Assembly (NCBI GenBank): GCA_964384675.1
Contig: CAYLNK010000029.1
Location: 1 to 35,154, forward strand
Direction of reading: 5' to 3'
Length of the DNA: 35,154 nt
Origin: CAYLNK01 sp964384675
Lineage (GTDB): Bacteria; Acidobacteriota; Thermoanaerobaculia; UBA5066
A program made the translations under genes and the position numbers. How positions within the stretch are numbered: the first letter of the stretch is position 1; every line of letters begins with the position of its first letter. Under the pieces are notes generated by a model. That model worked only from the letters and a program-made list of their open reading frames with translations, had not been told where the DNA came from and made no database searches. Shown one piece after another: positions 7,880 to 15,406 of the stretch.

Positions 7880-9514
7880 ATGGCGAGGAACGTCGAGGCC
7901 CTGGTCCGTAACTTCCTGAAGACGAGCGGCGACGCCCTGTACCTGGTGCCGGGCGAGAGGATCTTCCTGATCCGGGGCACCCAGAAGGTGGTCGTCGGGC
8001 GCGAGGAGGTCAGCGACGACTCGTTCCGCGCCGTCGCGGCCGAGCTCGCCCCGGGCACTCCCGTCGAGTCCCTGGCCGACCAGCGCCTCCGTGTGCCGTA
8101 CCGTCTGGACGAGACGTCGGATCCGGTGGAGATCGTGTTCGGCCGCTCCGGCGGCGCGTTCGCGCTGATGATCACCCGGGCCCGGCCCGGGGAGCCTTCG
8201 TCGGCGCCGGCGGCCGCTCCCGCGCCCGTCGAGACGCCCGTCCGTCCGGCCGCTCCGGCGACACCGGAGCCGCGCTCCGGGGCGTACCGCGTGGCGGTGA
8301 CGCCCGATGCCCTCGACGTGCCCGAGTCCCTGGCGAGCTCGAGCCGCGACGCGGCCGAGATCACCTATACGCCGTTCACGGGCAAGAAGCTCGGCGTCGG
8401 GTCCCTCCGGGCGCGGGCCGACCGCCCCGTGGACGAGCTGCTCATCAAGGCGCTCGAGCGAGGCGCCTCGGACCTGCTCCTCGCGACCGGCTCCCGACCC
8501 GGCTTCCGGGTGGAGGGGGAGATGGTGGCGGGCGACCAGGCGCCTCTCCCGGCCGAGGAGATCGATCGCCTCCTGAACCACCTCCATTCGGAGCGCACCC
8601 GGAAGGAGCTGGCCGAGCGGCACGACGTGGAGACCTCGTACGAGATCCCGGGGGCCGCGCGGTTCCGGGTCACCATGTTCCGGGACCGAAACGGGATCGG
8701 CGCGTCGTTCCGGGTCATCCCGGCCGGGATCCCTCAGGCGACGGACCTCGGGCTCGGCTCCGGGGTCGTCGAGCTGGTGTCGCTCCCGCGCGGGCTCGTG
8801 ATCGTGGCGGGGCAGAAGGGCTCCGGCCGGTCGACGACGCTGGCGGTGCTGATCGACCAGAGGAACGAGCACGTGGGCGGCCACATCGTCTCGCTCGAGG
8901 ACCCGATCGAGTTCGTCCACGCCAACCGCGCCGGCTTCGTCACCCAGAGGGAGGTCGGCGCCTCGGTTCGCAGCATTGCCGATGGGCTGAGGTCCCTGCG
9001 CCGGGACGACGCGGACGTGGTGCTGGTGGGCTCGCTGCGAGACCCCGAGTCCGTCCTCCTCGCGCTCGAGCTCGCCGAGTCCGGCGTCCTGGTGCTCACG
9101 TCGCTCCCGGCGTCGACGGTACCGGCGACGATCGACCGCGTCGTGGAGCTGGTCCCGCCCGACCGGCAGGGCCTCGCCCGCACCATGCTGGCCGATTCCC
9201 TTCGCGGGGTCGTCGTCCAGACGCTCTGCCGCCGCCGGGGCGGCGGGCGGGTCGCCGCGCGCGAGGTGCTGCTACCGAACGGCGGAATCGCCGACGCCGT
9301 CCGCGACGGGCGCACCTCGACGCTCCCGGGTCTCATCGAGAGCGCTCGCGGGCAGGGAATGTGTCTCCTGAACGACTCGCTCCTCGACCTCGTGCGGCTC
9401 GGCTACGTCGAGGCGGGAGAGGCGTGGCGGCGGGCCGTCGACCGGACCGGCCTTCTCTCGCTCTTCAACATGAACGGGATCCCGTTCGACGAGGAGGCCG
9501 CGCGGGGCTCGTGA
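7880..9514 (+). CDS. PilT/GspE-superfamily ATPase-like protein with degenerate catalytic motifs
   Basis: This 544-residue protein starts at ATG 7880. Residues about 185-500 align with PilT, the type IV pilus retraction ATPase: DELLIKALERGASDLLLATGSRPGFRVEGE, then the RecA-like core with the Asp box HIVSLEDPIEF (335-345) and, late in the core, QTLCRRRGGGRVAAREVL. Key residues are changed. Walker A is GQKGSGRST (311-319), with Arg317 in place of the Lys. The Walker B glutamate of VGEMRD is Ser385 (VGSLRD). The His-box histidine of TLHT is Pro410 (TSLPAS). The Asp-box Glu340 is kept. Residues 1-100 resemble a second copy of the PilT N-terminal domain, joined by a Pro/Ala-rich linker (about 107-140). 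The reading frame is intact over its whole length, so this is probably a functional non-ATPase paralogue, perhaps regulating a true PilT/PilB encoded elsewhere. It overlaps the next gene by four bases. Confidence 0.85.
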   Translation: MARNVEALVRNFLKTSGDALYLVPGERIFLIRGTQKVVVGREEVSDDSFRAVAAELAPGTPVESLADQRLRVPYRLDETSDPVEIVFGRSGGAFALMITRARPGEPSSAPAAAPAPVETPVRPAAPATPEPRSGAYRVAVTPDALDVPESLASSSRDAAEITYTPFTGKKLGVGSLRARADRPVDELLIKALERGASDLLLATGSRPGFRVEGEMVAGDQAPLPAEEIDRLLNHLHSERTRKELAERHDVETSYEIPGAARFRVTMFRDRNGIGASFRVIPAGIPQATDLGLGSGVVELVSLPRGLVIVAGQKGSGRSTTLAVLIDQRNEHVGGHIVSLEDPIEFVHANRAGFVTQREVGASVRSIADGLRSLRRDDADVVLVGSLRDPESVLLALELAESGVLVLTSLPASTVPATIDRVVELVPPDRQGLARTMLADSLRGVVVQTLCRRRGGGRVAAREVLLPNGGIADAVRDGRTSTLPGLIESARGQGMCLLNDSLLDLVRLGYVEAGEAWRRAVDRTGLLSLFNMNGIPFDEEAARGS

Positions 9515-10263
9515 AGGTCGTCTCGCTCTGCCCGTCGATCACCGAGAGCCTCGTCGCCCTCGGCGCCGGAGGCACCCTGGCGGGCGTCACGCGGTACTGC
9601 ATCCATCCGCGCGAGGCTCTCCGGGGTGTTCCGCGCGTCGGAGGCACCAAGGACCCGGACGTGGACCGGATCCTCGGCCTCGCTCCGGACCTCGTTTTCG
9701 CGAACGCGGAGGAGAACCGGCGCGAGGACGTGGAGAGGCTCGCGGCTCGCGTCCCGGTCGACGTCAGCCATCCGCGGCGCGTGGCCGAGGTGCCCGCCCT
9801 GCTCCGGCACTTCGGCGAGAGGACCGCGACGACCGCCGCCGCCGACGCCTGGGCCGCGAAGATCGAGCAGGCTCTCGCCCGGCTGCCTCGCGATCCGGCA
9901 CCCTTTCGCTACGCCTACCTGATCTGGAAGGACCCGTACATGACGGTCGGCGACCGCACCTACGTCGCCGATCTGCTGCGCCAGGCGGGCGGCGTCAACG
10001 TCTTCGGCCGGAGCGCTTCCGACTATCCGCGGCTCTCCCTCGACGACCTCGCCGCGAGCGGAGCCGACGTGGTGCTGCTTCCCGACGAACCGTACCGTTT
10101 CCGCGAGGCCGACCGGAAGGCGATCCGCCGGATCCTGCCCGGGGCCGAGGTCCAGCTCGTTTCCGGTGACGACTTCTGCTGGCACGGCGTTCGCTCCCTT
10201 CGCGGACTGGAGGCCCTTCGTGAGATCTCTGCTTCTCCTGCTGGTCCTGGCGCTCCCCGCTGA
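9511..10263 (+). CDS. BtuF-like helical-backbone metal/cobalamin-binding protein without signal peptide
   Basis: The 250-residue product starts at GTG 9511, nested in the upstream stop (GTGA), with GAGGAGG about 14 bases before it. It opens with VVSLCPSITESLVALGAGGTLAGVTRYCIHP and continues with VPRVGGTKDPDVDRILGLAPDLVFANAEENRREDVERL, the pattern of periplasmic cobalamin-binding proteins of the BtuF type. YLIWKDPYMTVGDRTYVADLLRQAGG in the second half marks the other lobe. A signal peptide and lipobox are missing: the conserved domain begins at residue 2. No BtuC or BtuD gene is nearby. The protein should therefore be cytoplasmic, and its job may be something other than uptake, such as binding a corrinoid or metal inside the cell. 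Family assignment is good; function is uncertain. Confidence 0.85.
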   Translation: MKVVSLCPSITESLVALGAGGTLAGVTRYCIHPREALRGVPRVGGTKDPDVDRILGLAPDLVFANAEENRREDVERLAARVPVDVSHPRRVAEVPALLRHFGERTATTAAADAWAAKIEQALARLPRDPAPFRYAYLIWKDPYMTVGDRTYVADLLRQAGGVNVFGRSASDYPRLSLDDLAASGADVVLLPDEPYRFREADRKAIRRILPGAEVQLVSGDDFCWHGVRSLRGLEALREISASPAGPGAPR

Positions 10264-10939
10264 GCCTTACCGGCTCGTCCTGAAGGACGGGACCGTCCTC
10301 GACCTGTCCGCCCCGCCCGAGGAGAGGAAGGGTCGCGTCGTGGGCACCCTGGCCGGACCCGGAACGCTCGTCTCGGTCCTCCCCGACCAGGTCGACCGGG
10401 AGCGGACCGACGCGGCGAACCGCAAGGGGCCCGCCCCACCGCCTCCGGACGTCGTGGTGCCGCTCCGCCCCGCGGGCGGCCCCGCTCTCGGAGATCGGGT
10501 GAAGCTCCAGGTGTCGGCGGAGGAGGCCCGCAAGAGGATCGAGGCGCTCTCCGGGACCGCCAAGCCGGAGCCCACCCCGGCTTCCGACGACGTCCCGGAG
10601 CGTGCCGAGCCCGGCAGCAAGCGTCCCCCGAAAGACGGTGGCGAGCACCTCGACAACCAGGGACGCGGGGAGGCGTTCTGGAGAGCGCGGGCCGAGAAGG
10701 CGAGGCGGGCGGTGTCGGACGCGGCGATCGCGCGCGAGGCCGCCGAGTCGAACGTGGCGAGCTGGGAGCACGCGATGCCCTCGGGGGACGCCGCGATCCA
10801 GACCTGGGCCCGGGAGCTGGCTCGCCTGCGCAGCGACGCCGAGCGTGCCCGGCGCGACGAGAAGGTGGTGCAGAAGCGTCTCGAGGACCTCGGTGAGGAG
10901 GCCCGCAAGGCGAACGCGTATCCCGGCTGGCTCCGCTGA
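10220..10939 (+). CDS. Exported coiled-coil protein of unknown function
   Basis: I place the start at GTG 10220, which has TGGAGG seven bases upstream and gives a short signal-like N-terminus (MRSLLLLLVLALPA), for 239 residues. The gene overlaps the end of the BtuF-like gene by 44 bp in another frame. Residues about 20-70 form a small beta region (YRLVLKDGTVLDL ... GRVVGTLAGPGTLVSVLPDQVD). A low-complexity Pro/Glu/Asp-rich stretch follows to about 150. Residues 150-230 are strongly helical and charged (WRARAEKARRAVSDAAIAREAAE; ELARLRSDAERARRDEKVVQKRLEDL), a probable coiled coil. I do not recognise the family. The product is likely periplasmic. It is the last gene of the PilT-like run and is followed by a hairpin. 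Confidence 0.75.
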   Translation: MRSLLLLLVLALPAEPYRLVLKDGTVLDLSAPPEERKGRVVGTLAGPGTLVSVLPDQVDRERTDAANRKGPAPPPPDVVVPLRPAGGPALGDRVKLQVSAEEARKRIEALSGTAKPEPTPASDDVPERAEPGSKRPPKDGGEHLDNQGRGEAFWRARAEKARRAVSDAAIAREAAESNVASWEHAMPSGDAAIQTWARELARLRSDAERARRDEKVVQKRLEDLGEEARKANAYPGWLR

Positions 10940-10945
10940 ACGAAT

Positions 10946-10975
10946 CGGGGGGACCCTCCGAGGCCGGTTCCCCCG
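10946..10975. terminator. GC-rich hairpin between convergent genes
   Basis: CGGGGGGACC (10946-10955) pairs with GGTTCCCCCG (10966-10975) with one G-U wobble around a ten-base loop. It sits in the 65-bp gap between the coiled-coil gene and the folE stop, where a bidirectional terminator is expected. There is no T-run. Its right arm is the same GGTTCCCCCG found in the hairpin at 2394-2426. Confidence 0.55.
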
Positions 10976-11004
10976 GGCCCCACCGGCCAGGCGGTCGCTC
11001 CTGT

Positions 11005-11616
11005 CTAGGCGCGGCGCCGGAGCAGGTCGAGGAACTCCTCCCGGACCGCCTTCTCCAGGAAGATCCCGCGGATCGCCGAGGTCACCGTCACGGCACCCGG
11101 CTTGCGAACGCCCCGCATCTCGACGCAGAGGTGCCTCGCCTCGATCACGACCATGACCCCCTGGGGCCGCAGCTCCTCCTCGAGCACCGCCGCGACCTGC
11201 TCCGTCAGCCGTTCCTGCAGCTGGGGCCGGCGCGCGAAGAACTCCAGCAGGCGAGGCAGCTTCGAGAGGCCTACGATCCGCTCGTTCGGGATGTAGGCGA
11301 TGTGCCCATGCCCGTAGAAGGGGATGAAATGGTGGGCGCACATGGAGTAGAACGGGATCTCCTTCTCCATGACCATGGCCGTGTAGCCTTCGTCGTTGGG
11401 GAAGGTCGTCAGCTTCGGACGGGTCCCCGCGTCCAGACCCGAGAAGATGTCGAGGTACATCTTCGCGACGCGGCGGTCGGTATCGATCAGGTTCGGGTCC
11501 TTGTCGGGGCAGAGTCCCAGGATCCGGATGATTTCCTTGACGTGTCCGGCGATGGAGTCGACCCGGGGGTCGCCGTTCGTCTCCGGGGCTTCGGCGGGTG
11601 AGAGAGAGGTCGGCAT
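11005..11616 (-). CDS. folE: GTP cyclohydrolase I
   Basis: FolE turns GTP into 7,8-dihydroneopterin triphosphate, the first step of folate and tetrahydropterin synthesis, in the cytoplasm. The 203 residues show the family signature YSMCAHHFIPFYGHGHIAY (90-108), GLSKLPRLLEFFARRPQLQERLTEQ (116-140) and RHLCVEMRGVRK (161-172). Zinc ligands Cys93, His96 and Cys164 and catalytic His97 and His162 are present. The usual CEHH reads CAHH, a mild change. I choose ATG 11616: a -10 hexamer lies six bases upstream, which would make the transcript leaderless, and the extra 21 residues from an ATG at 11679 look unlike the family. It is alone on its strand and diverges from pyk, whose start is 32 bp away. 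Confidence 0.95.
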   Translation of the reverse strand: MPTSLSPAEAPETNGDPRVDSIAGHVKEIIRILGLCPDKDPNLIDTDRRVAKMYLDIFSGLDAGTRPKLTTFPNDEGYTAMVMEKEIPFYSMCAHHFIPFYGHGHIAYIPNERIVGLSKLPRLLEFFARRPQLQERLTEQVAAVLEEELRPQGVMVVIEARHLCVEMRGVRKPGAVTVTSAIRGIFLEKAVREEFLDLLRRRA

Positions 11617-11622
11617 CGGTCC

Positions 11623-11628
11623 ATCATA
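11623..11628 (-). promoter_or_regulatory. -10 element of folE, probably leaderless
   Basis: On the minus strand this reads TATGAT, five of six matches to TATAAT, and only six bases (GGACCG) separate it from the folE ATG. A transcript starting seven bases downstream would begin at the A of the start codon. There is no Shine-Dalgarno sequence in the gap. The -35 is not obvious. Confidence 0.6.
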
Positions 11629-11648
11629 CGGGCCGGCGAGGAGAGCGG

Positions 11649-13202
11649 ATGGCGGCAAGGAAGACCGGGGCTCGCGCACGAGCCACCACGATCGTGGCGA
11701 CGATCGGACCGAACGCGGAGAAGCCCGGAGCCCTCGAGGTGCTGCTGTCGGCCGGTGTGGACGTCGTGCGGCTGAACGGGGCCCACTGCCGTGCGGGTGA
11801 CGTCGCGCGGCGCGTGGGGCTCGTCCGGGCCCTCGAGCCGCGGCTCGGCCGTCCGGTCGGGGTCCTCCTGGACCTGGGAGGGCCCAAGATCCGGGTGGGA
11901 CCCGTGGCCCCGGAGATGGCCTGGACCTCCGGGCAGAGCGTCGAGATCGTCCCGGGTGACCTGCGCGGCGAGGGGTCGCGGATCGGCGTGACGTACCCGA
12001 AGCTTCTCCACGACGTGGGGCCCGGTGCCGAGATACGGATCGACGACGGGCGGATCAGGCTCGAGGTGACCGGGCGCGGCAACGGTTTCCTGAGGGCCCG
12101 CGTCCTGGTCGGAGGGCGGCTCAAGAGCAAGGCGGGCGTGAACTTCCCGAATTCGGCGCTATCGGCGCCGGCCCTCACCGCGAAGGATCGCCGCGACCTC
12201 GAGGAAGGGCTCGAGGCCGGGGTCGACTTCGTCGGGCTCTCCTTCGTGCGGAGCGCGTCCCACGTCGAGTCGCTCCGCCGGTTGATCGCCAGGGTGCCGG
12301 AGGATGGACGTCCCTGGATCGTCTCCAAGATCGAGCGGGTCGAGGCCCTGCGCGACCTCGAGGCCATCGCGGCCGCCACCGACGTCCTCATGGTGGCGCG
12401 GGGCGACCTGGGAGTCGAGATCGGCCTGGCGAGCGTCCCGCGCGCTCAGCGGGAGATCCTGCGGGTCGGCCGCGCCCTCGGTGTGCCGGTGATCGTCGCG
12501 ACCCAGATGCTCGAGTCGATGATCGACAACGCGTTTCCGACCCGGGCCGAGGTCTCGGACGTGGCCGGAGCCGTGCAGGACGGCGCGGATGCCGTGATGC
12601 TCTCCGGCGAGACCGCGGTCGGGGCCTATCCGGTCGAGGCCGTTCAGACGATGGCCGAGATCGCCTCGAAGGCGGAGGAGGGCGAGCGGGACCCGCTGGC
12701 GCTCGCGCCCCGCCGGATCGACACGTCGGACTTCACAGCCGTGGTGGCGAGCATGGCGGGTGAGGTCGCCGTGAAGGCGGGGGCCGCGGCGATGGTCGTC
12801 TACACGGAGTTCGGGCGGACGGCGCGGCTCGCCTCGAAGGAGCCGACCTCGATCCCGATCGTGGCCTTCACCTCCCGTGAGACCGTCCGGCGCCGTCTGA
12901 CGATCCTGCGCGACGTGGTCTCGTACCTCATTCCCGAGTCGCTCTCGGTCGAGGAGATGATCCGCTCGGGCGACGAGATCCTGCTCTCGTCCCACCGCCT
13001 CGGCGGAGCCACCGTCGTCGAGCTGTGCGGCTCGGCCCTCGCCGAGGGTGCGACGAACACCGTGCGAATTCGCCGGCTCCGCGCGGGTAAGGCCTACTCC
13101 CCCTCGGGGTCCCTCGGCACGGGACCGAAGCGCGGGACGGCGGGCGCGATCCGCAGGTCGTCTCCGTCCATCGACTCGGGGTCGAAGGGCACGCCCAGGT
13201 AG
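11649..13202 (+). CDS. pyk: Pyruvate kinase
   Basis: Pyruvate kinase makes pyruvate and ATP from phosphoenolpyruvate and ADP. The 517-residue protein starts at ATG 11649 with GAGGAG nine bases upstream. The barrel begins at TIVATIGP (14-21). The catalytic core has IVSKIERVE with Lys227 and Glu229, ARGDLGVEIGLASVP with Asp253, and ATQMLESM. The B domain interrupts it after about residue 80, and the C-terminal domain carries VVYTEFGRTARLASKEP. The usual DTKGPEIR reads DLGGPKIR (75-82): Lys80 replaces the K+-site glutamate and Leu76 the threonine, the pattern of K+-independent enzymes. RLNFSH reads RLNGAH. The last 40 or so residues, after VRIRRLRAG, look unlike the family and are encoded opposite the end of the phosphatase gene. 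Confidence 0.95.
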   Translation: MAARKTGARARATTIVATIGPNAEKPGALEVLLSAGVDVVRLNGAHCRAGDVARRVGLVRALEPRLGRPVGVLLDLGGPKIRVGPVAPEMAWTSGQSVEIVPGDLRGEGSRIGVTYPKLLHDVGPGAEIRIDDGRIRLEVTGRGNGFLRARVLVGGRLKSKAGVNFPNSALSAPALTAKDRRDLEEGLEAGVDFVGLSFVRSASHVESLRRLIARVPEDGRPWIVSKIERVEALRDLEAIAAATDVLMVARGDLGVEIGLASVPRAQREILRVGRALGVPVIVATQMLESMIDNAFPTRAEVSDVAGAVQDGADAVMLSGETAVGAYPVEAVQTMAEIASKAEEGERDPLALAPRRIDTSDFTAVVASMAGEVAVKAGAAAMVVYTEFGRTARLASKEPTSIPIVAFTSRETVRRRLTILRDVVSYLIPESLSVEEMIRSGDEILLSSHRLGGATVVELCGSALAEGATNTVRIRRLRAGKAYSPSGSLGTGPKRGTAGAIRRSSPSIDSGSKGTPR

Positions 13203-14764
13203 CGCAGCAGCGTGGGCGCCAGGTCGACCGTCCGGGCGACAGGCCTCCGGCCCGGCCGCACCCCGGGGCCGGCGAAGACGAGGGGGACCACCATTTCCCG
13301 CCGGGAGAGAGCCCCGTGGCCCCCGGCCTTTCCCTCCCGGAAGCCGTAGCCGTCCTTCGGGGAGATGTAGACGTCGGGGGCCCGCGTGGCGTCGAAGAAC
13401 TCGGACAGCTGGACCACGAGGTCCGGGTATTCGGTGAGGGCGGTCCGCGCGAGCCACTCCTCCGCCGGGAGGATCGGACCGAGGAGGTCCGGCGGATAGC
13501 CCAGGGGGTCGCGTCCCTCGGTGACGCGATACGAATAGCGGGACGGGCGGTCCTCGAAGTCCTGGCGCTGGATCTCGGCGTGGCCCACGTCCGAGTAGAC
13601 GAGCACGGTGCCGGCCTCGGGTCCGCGGGTGAGCACCAGGGCGAGCTCGGGGTCGTGCGCGAGGGCCTCGGCGAAGTCGAGCCGTGCGACGGCGGCCCGG
13701 CGGGGCTGGCTCCGGCGGCCCTTTCGCTTCCGCGTCCCGAACGCCTTCGGTACGTCCTCGGGAAGCCGCGTGGAGGGGAGCCAGATCATCGCGCCCCGAT
13801 ACGCGCCGACGGCGATCTCGGCATCCCCGACGTCCACCTGGCCCTTCTTCGTGGCGACCAGCCTGCAATCCCCGCTCGAGCAGTCCAGCGAGGCCGGGTG
13901 CGCGAGCAGCGCCCGGTGGACGAGCTCGGCGGCGTCGACGTAGCGCGAGTAGCGCGCGTTGCCGTGATCGCCGACGAGGACGAAGAGGACGCGGTCGCGG
14001 ATCTTCCGGCGGGTGAGGCGTCTCACCAGGCGGTCGAAGGCGCGGTCGATCGTGACCAGCGTCGCCCGGAAGGCCGCGCTGTCGGCACCGTCGGCGTGCG
14101 CCACCTCGTCGGGCCCGAGGAGGTGGCCCCACACCAGCGACGGGAGCCCGCCCCCCGAGGCGGCGCCGGCGTAGGCGTCCCCCACGTCGTCCAGGGTCTT
14201 CCGGTCGAGGAAGGCCCAGTCGTTCCTCAGGTACGACGTGAAGAGCGCCACGAGGTTCGTGACGTGGACGGTCACGCCTCGCGCCAGGGGGGCGGTGACG
14301 GCGACGGTGTTGGCCGGGAGGCGCTCGTAGAGAGTCCGCGCCGAAGGGTCGATGAAGTCCGACGCGGAGTAGGTGCGGAAGATGTTGGTGTGGGCCTCGC
14401 GAAGCCTCAGGCGGCGGTCGAGCCAGACGTTCGCCGGGATCCCGTGATGCCCCGGAAAGAGGCCCGTGAGCATGGCCGCGGTGTTGGGGTACGTCTCGCT
14501 CGGAACCGAGGCGACGGCGGTCTCGAAGACGAGGCCGCGGTCCAGGATCTCCCGCTTGATCGCCGGCAAGGCTCCGGCCGAGACCAGGGCGTCGAGCGCC
14601 TCCTGGGAGAGACCGTCGACGAAGATCACGCACACCGAACGCTCCGTCGTCGAGGTCGCCTGCGCGGCCGTCCGCGCCCGGTCGTGGATGGAGCAGGCGG
14701 CCGCGACCACGACCACGAAGGCCGCGAGGACGGCGGCGCGGGAACGGCGATTCGCTCTCCTCAT
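13094..14764 (-). CDS. Type I phosphodiesterase/alkaline-phosphatase-superfamily lipoprotein-like enzyme
   Basis: This 556-residue exported protein starts at ATG 14764. Its N-terminus has basic residues, a hydrophobic run (AAVLAAFVVVVAAAC) and a cysteine that could serve as a lipid anchor, although the lipobox (AAAC) is weak. The mature part fits the nucleotide pyrophosphatase/phosphodiesterase family: IFVDGLSQ (first metal Asp), SETYPNTAAMLTGLFPGHHGI with nucleophile Thr91, GPDEVAHADG, VLVGDHGN and a later GGHG. C-terminal motifs are VPLVFAGPGVRPG and TVDLAPTLLRYLGVPFD. It probably hydrolyses a phosphodiester or phosphomonoester at the cell surface; the substrate is unknown. Its last 109 bp lie opposite the 3' end of pyk. 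The start has no good ribosome site but a TAnnnT box seven bases upstream. Confidence 0.88.
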   Translation of the reverse strand: MRRANRRSRAAVLAAFVVVVAAACSIHDRARTAAQATSTTERSVCVIFVDGLSQEALDALVSAGALPAIKREILDRGLVFETAVASVPSETYPNTAAMLTGLFPGHHGIPANVWLDRRLRLREAHTNIFRTYSASDFIDPSARTLYERLPANTVAVTAPLARGVTVHVTNLVALFTSYLRNDWAFLDRKTLDDVGDAYAGAASGGGLPSLVWGHLLGPDEVAHADGADSAAFRATLVTIDRAFDRLVRRLTRRKIRDRVLFVLVGDHGNARYSRYVDAAELVHRALLAHPASLDCSSGDCRLVATKKGQVDVGDAEIAVGAYRGAMIWLPSTRLPEDVPKAFGTRKRKGRRSQPRRAAVARLDFAEALAHDPELALVLTRGPEAGTVLVYSDVGHAEIQRQDFEDRPSRYSYRVTEGRDPLGYPPDLLGPILPAEEWLARTALTEYPDLVVQLSEFFDATRAPDVYISPKDGYGFREGKAGGHGALSRREMVVPLVFAGPGVRPGRRPVARTVDLAPTLLRYLGVPFDPESMDGDDLRIAPAVPRFGPVPRDPEGE

Positions 14765-14771
14765 CCCGCGA

Positions 14772-14777
14772 AGGGTA
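14772..14777 (-). promoter_or_regulatory. Possible -10 element of the phosphatase gene (leaderless)
   Basis: On the minus strand this reads TACCCT and lies seven bases before the ATG at 14764, the same spacing as in front of folE and purC. The match to consensus is weaker than in those two. There is no Shine-Dalgarno sequence in the gap. Confidence 0.35.
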
Positions 14778-14818
14778 CCAAGGCCCGCGCCGGGTCCAGG
14801 GTGAGAGAGAATGACCGG

Positions 14819-15406
14819 ATGTACCCGTTCCTCCTGATGCTCGCCCAGGCTGCGAGCCCGAGCCCCACCGCGACCCCCCCTCCGGCCGTCACCCCCACCC
14901 GGACGCCCGTCGTCACCAACGCGATCGCGCCGAAGACCCTCCAGGACCTCGCGCGCGAGCGGAGGGGGAAGCCGAAGCCCCCGGGCTCTCTGACCACCTA
15001 CGAGGGCGCCGCGGGGTCCGGCGAGCAGACCGAGATCGCGTCGATCGGACGTCCCGCCTTGCGGATCCTGGAGGTGCAGCCCTCCTCCGAGCACCGGGCC
15101 GCCGGAGGCTTCGTGGGGGTCGTCAAGAACGTCGGCACGCTGGACGCCTGCGCCATCCGTCTGCGGGTGGAAGCGCTCGACACGAAGGGAACGCCGCTGG
15201 GCGTGCTCGAGGTGGCCGCCGGGGTCCCGCTTCTCCATCCCGGCGAGACCGCCCCGTTCGAAGGGGTCGTCAACACGGGCAGGAGCGTCTCGAGGGAGGA
15301 GGCCGAGCTCGGCGGCGGAGCGGTGGAGAGCGAGATCCGGGCGAAGGGGGGAGGTGTCGTGGGCTCCTTCCGCGCGACCGTGAAGTCCGTCTCGGAGTGC
15401 AAGTGA
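14819..15406 (+). CDS. Exported FxLYD-like domain protein
   Basis: This 195-residue protein starts at ATG 14819 with GAGAGA upstream. A short hydrophobic N-terminus (MYPFLLMLAQAA) is followed by a Pro/Thr-rich stretch (about 13-45), suggesting secretion with a flexible linker. Residues about 80-150 (LRILEVQPSSEHRAAGGFVGVVKNVGTLDACAIRLRVEALDTKGTPLGVLEV, then LLHPGETAPFEGVV) have the pattern of FxLYD-type beta-sandwich domains: a relation to unmodified neighbours, a 'KNVG' turn, a 'D.KG..LG' hairpin and a 'PGE..PF' turn. Such domains are usually extracellular and of unknown role. It is the first gene of the long rightward run and overlaps the PHP gene by four bases (GTGA). It diverges from the phosphatase gene across 54 bp. 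Confidence 0.75.
   Translation: MYPFLLMLAQAASPSPTATPPPAVTPTRTPVVTNAIAPKTLQDLARERRGKPKPPGSLTTYEGAAGSGEQTEIASIGRPALRILEVQPSSEHRAAGGFVGVVKNVGTLDACAIRLRVEALDTKGTPLGVLEVAAGVPLLHPGETAPFEGVVNTGRSVSREEAELGGGAVESEIRAKGGGVVGSFRATVKSVSECK

Noticed and set aside
7880..9514. Calling the PilT-like gene a pseudogene
   Set aside because: The frame is complete, the start has a good ribosome site, and it is translationally coupled to its neighbours. The changes are point replacements in motifs, not disruptions.
11617..11679. Longer folE start at ATG 11679
   Set aside because: It would add 21 residues unlike FolE, run into the pyk 5' end, and place the -10 box inside the coding region.
12159..14633. 824-codon minus-strand open frame across pyk and the phosphatase gene
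   Set aside because: It covers two well-supported genes in another frame or strand and has Arg/Pro-rich low-complexity composition.
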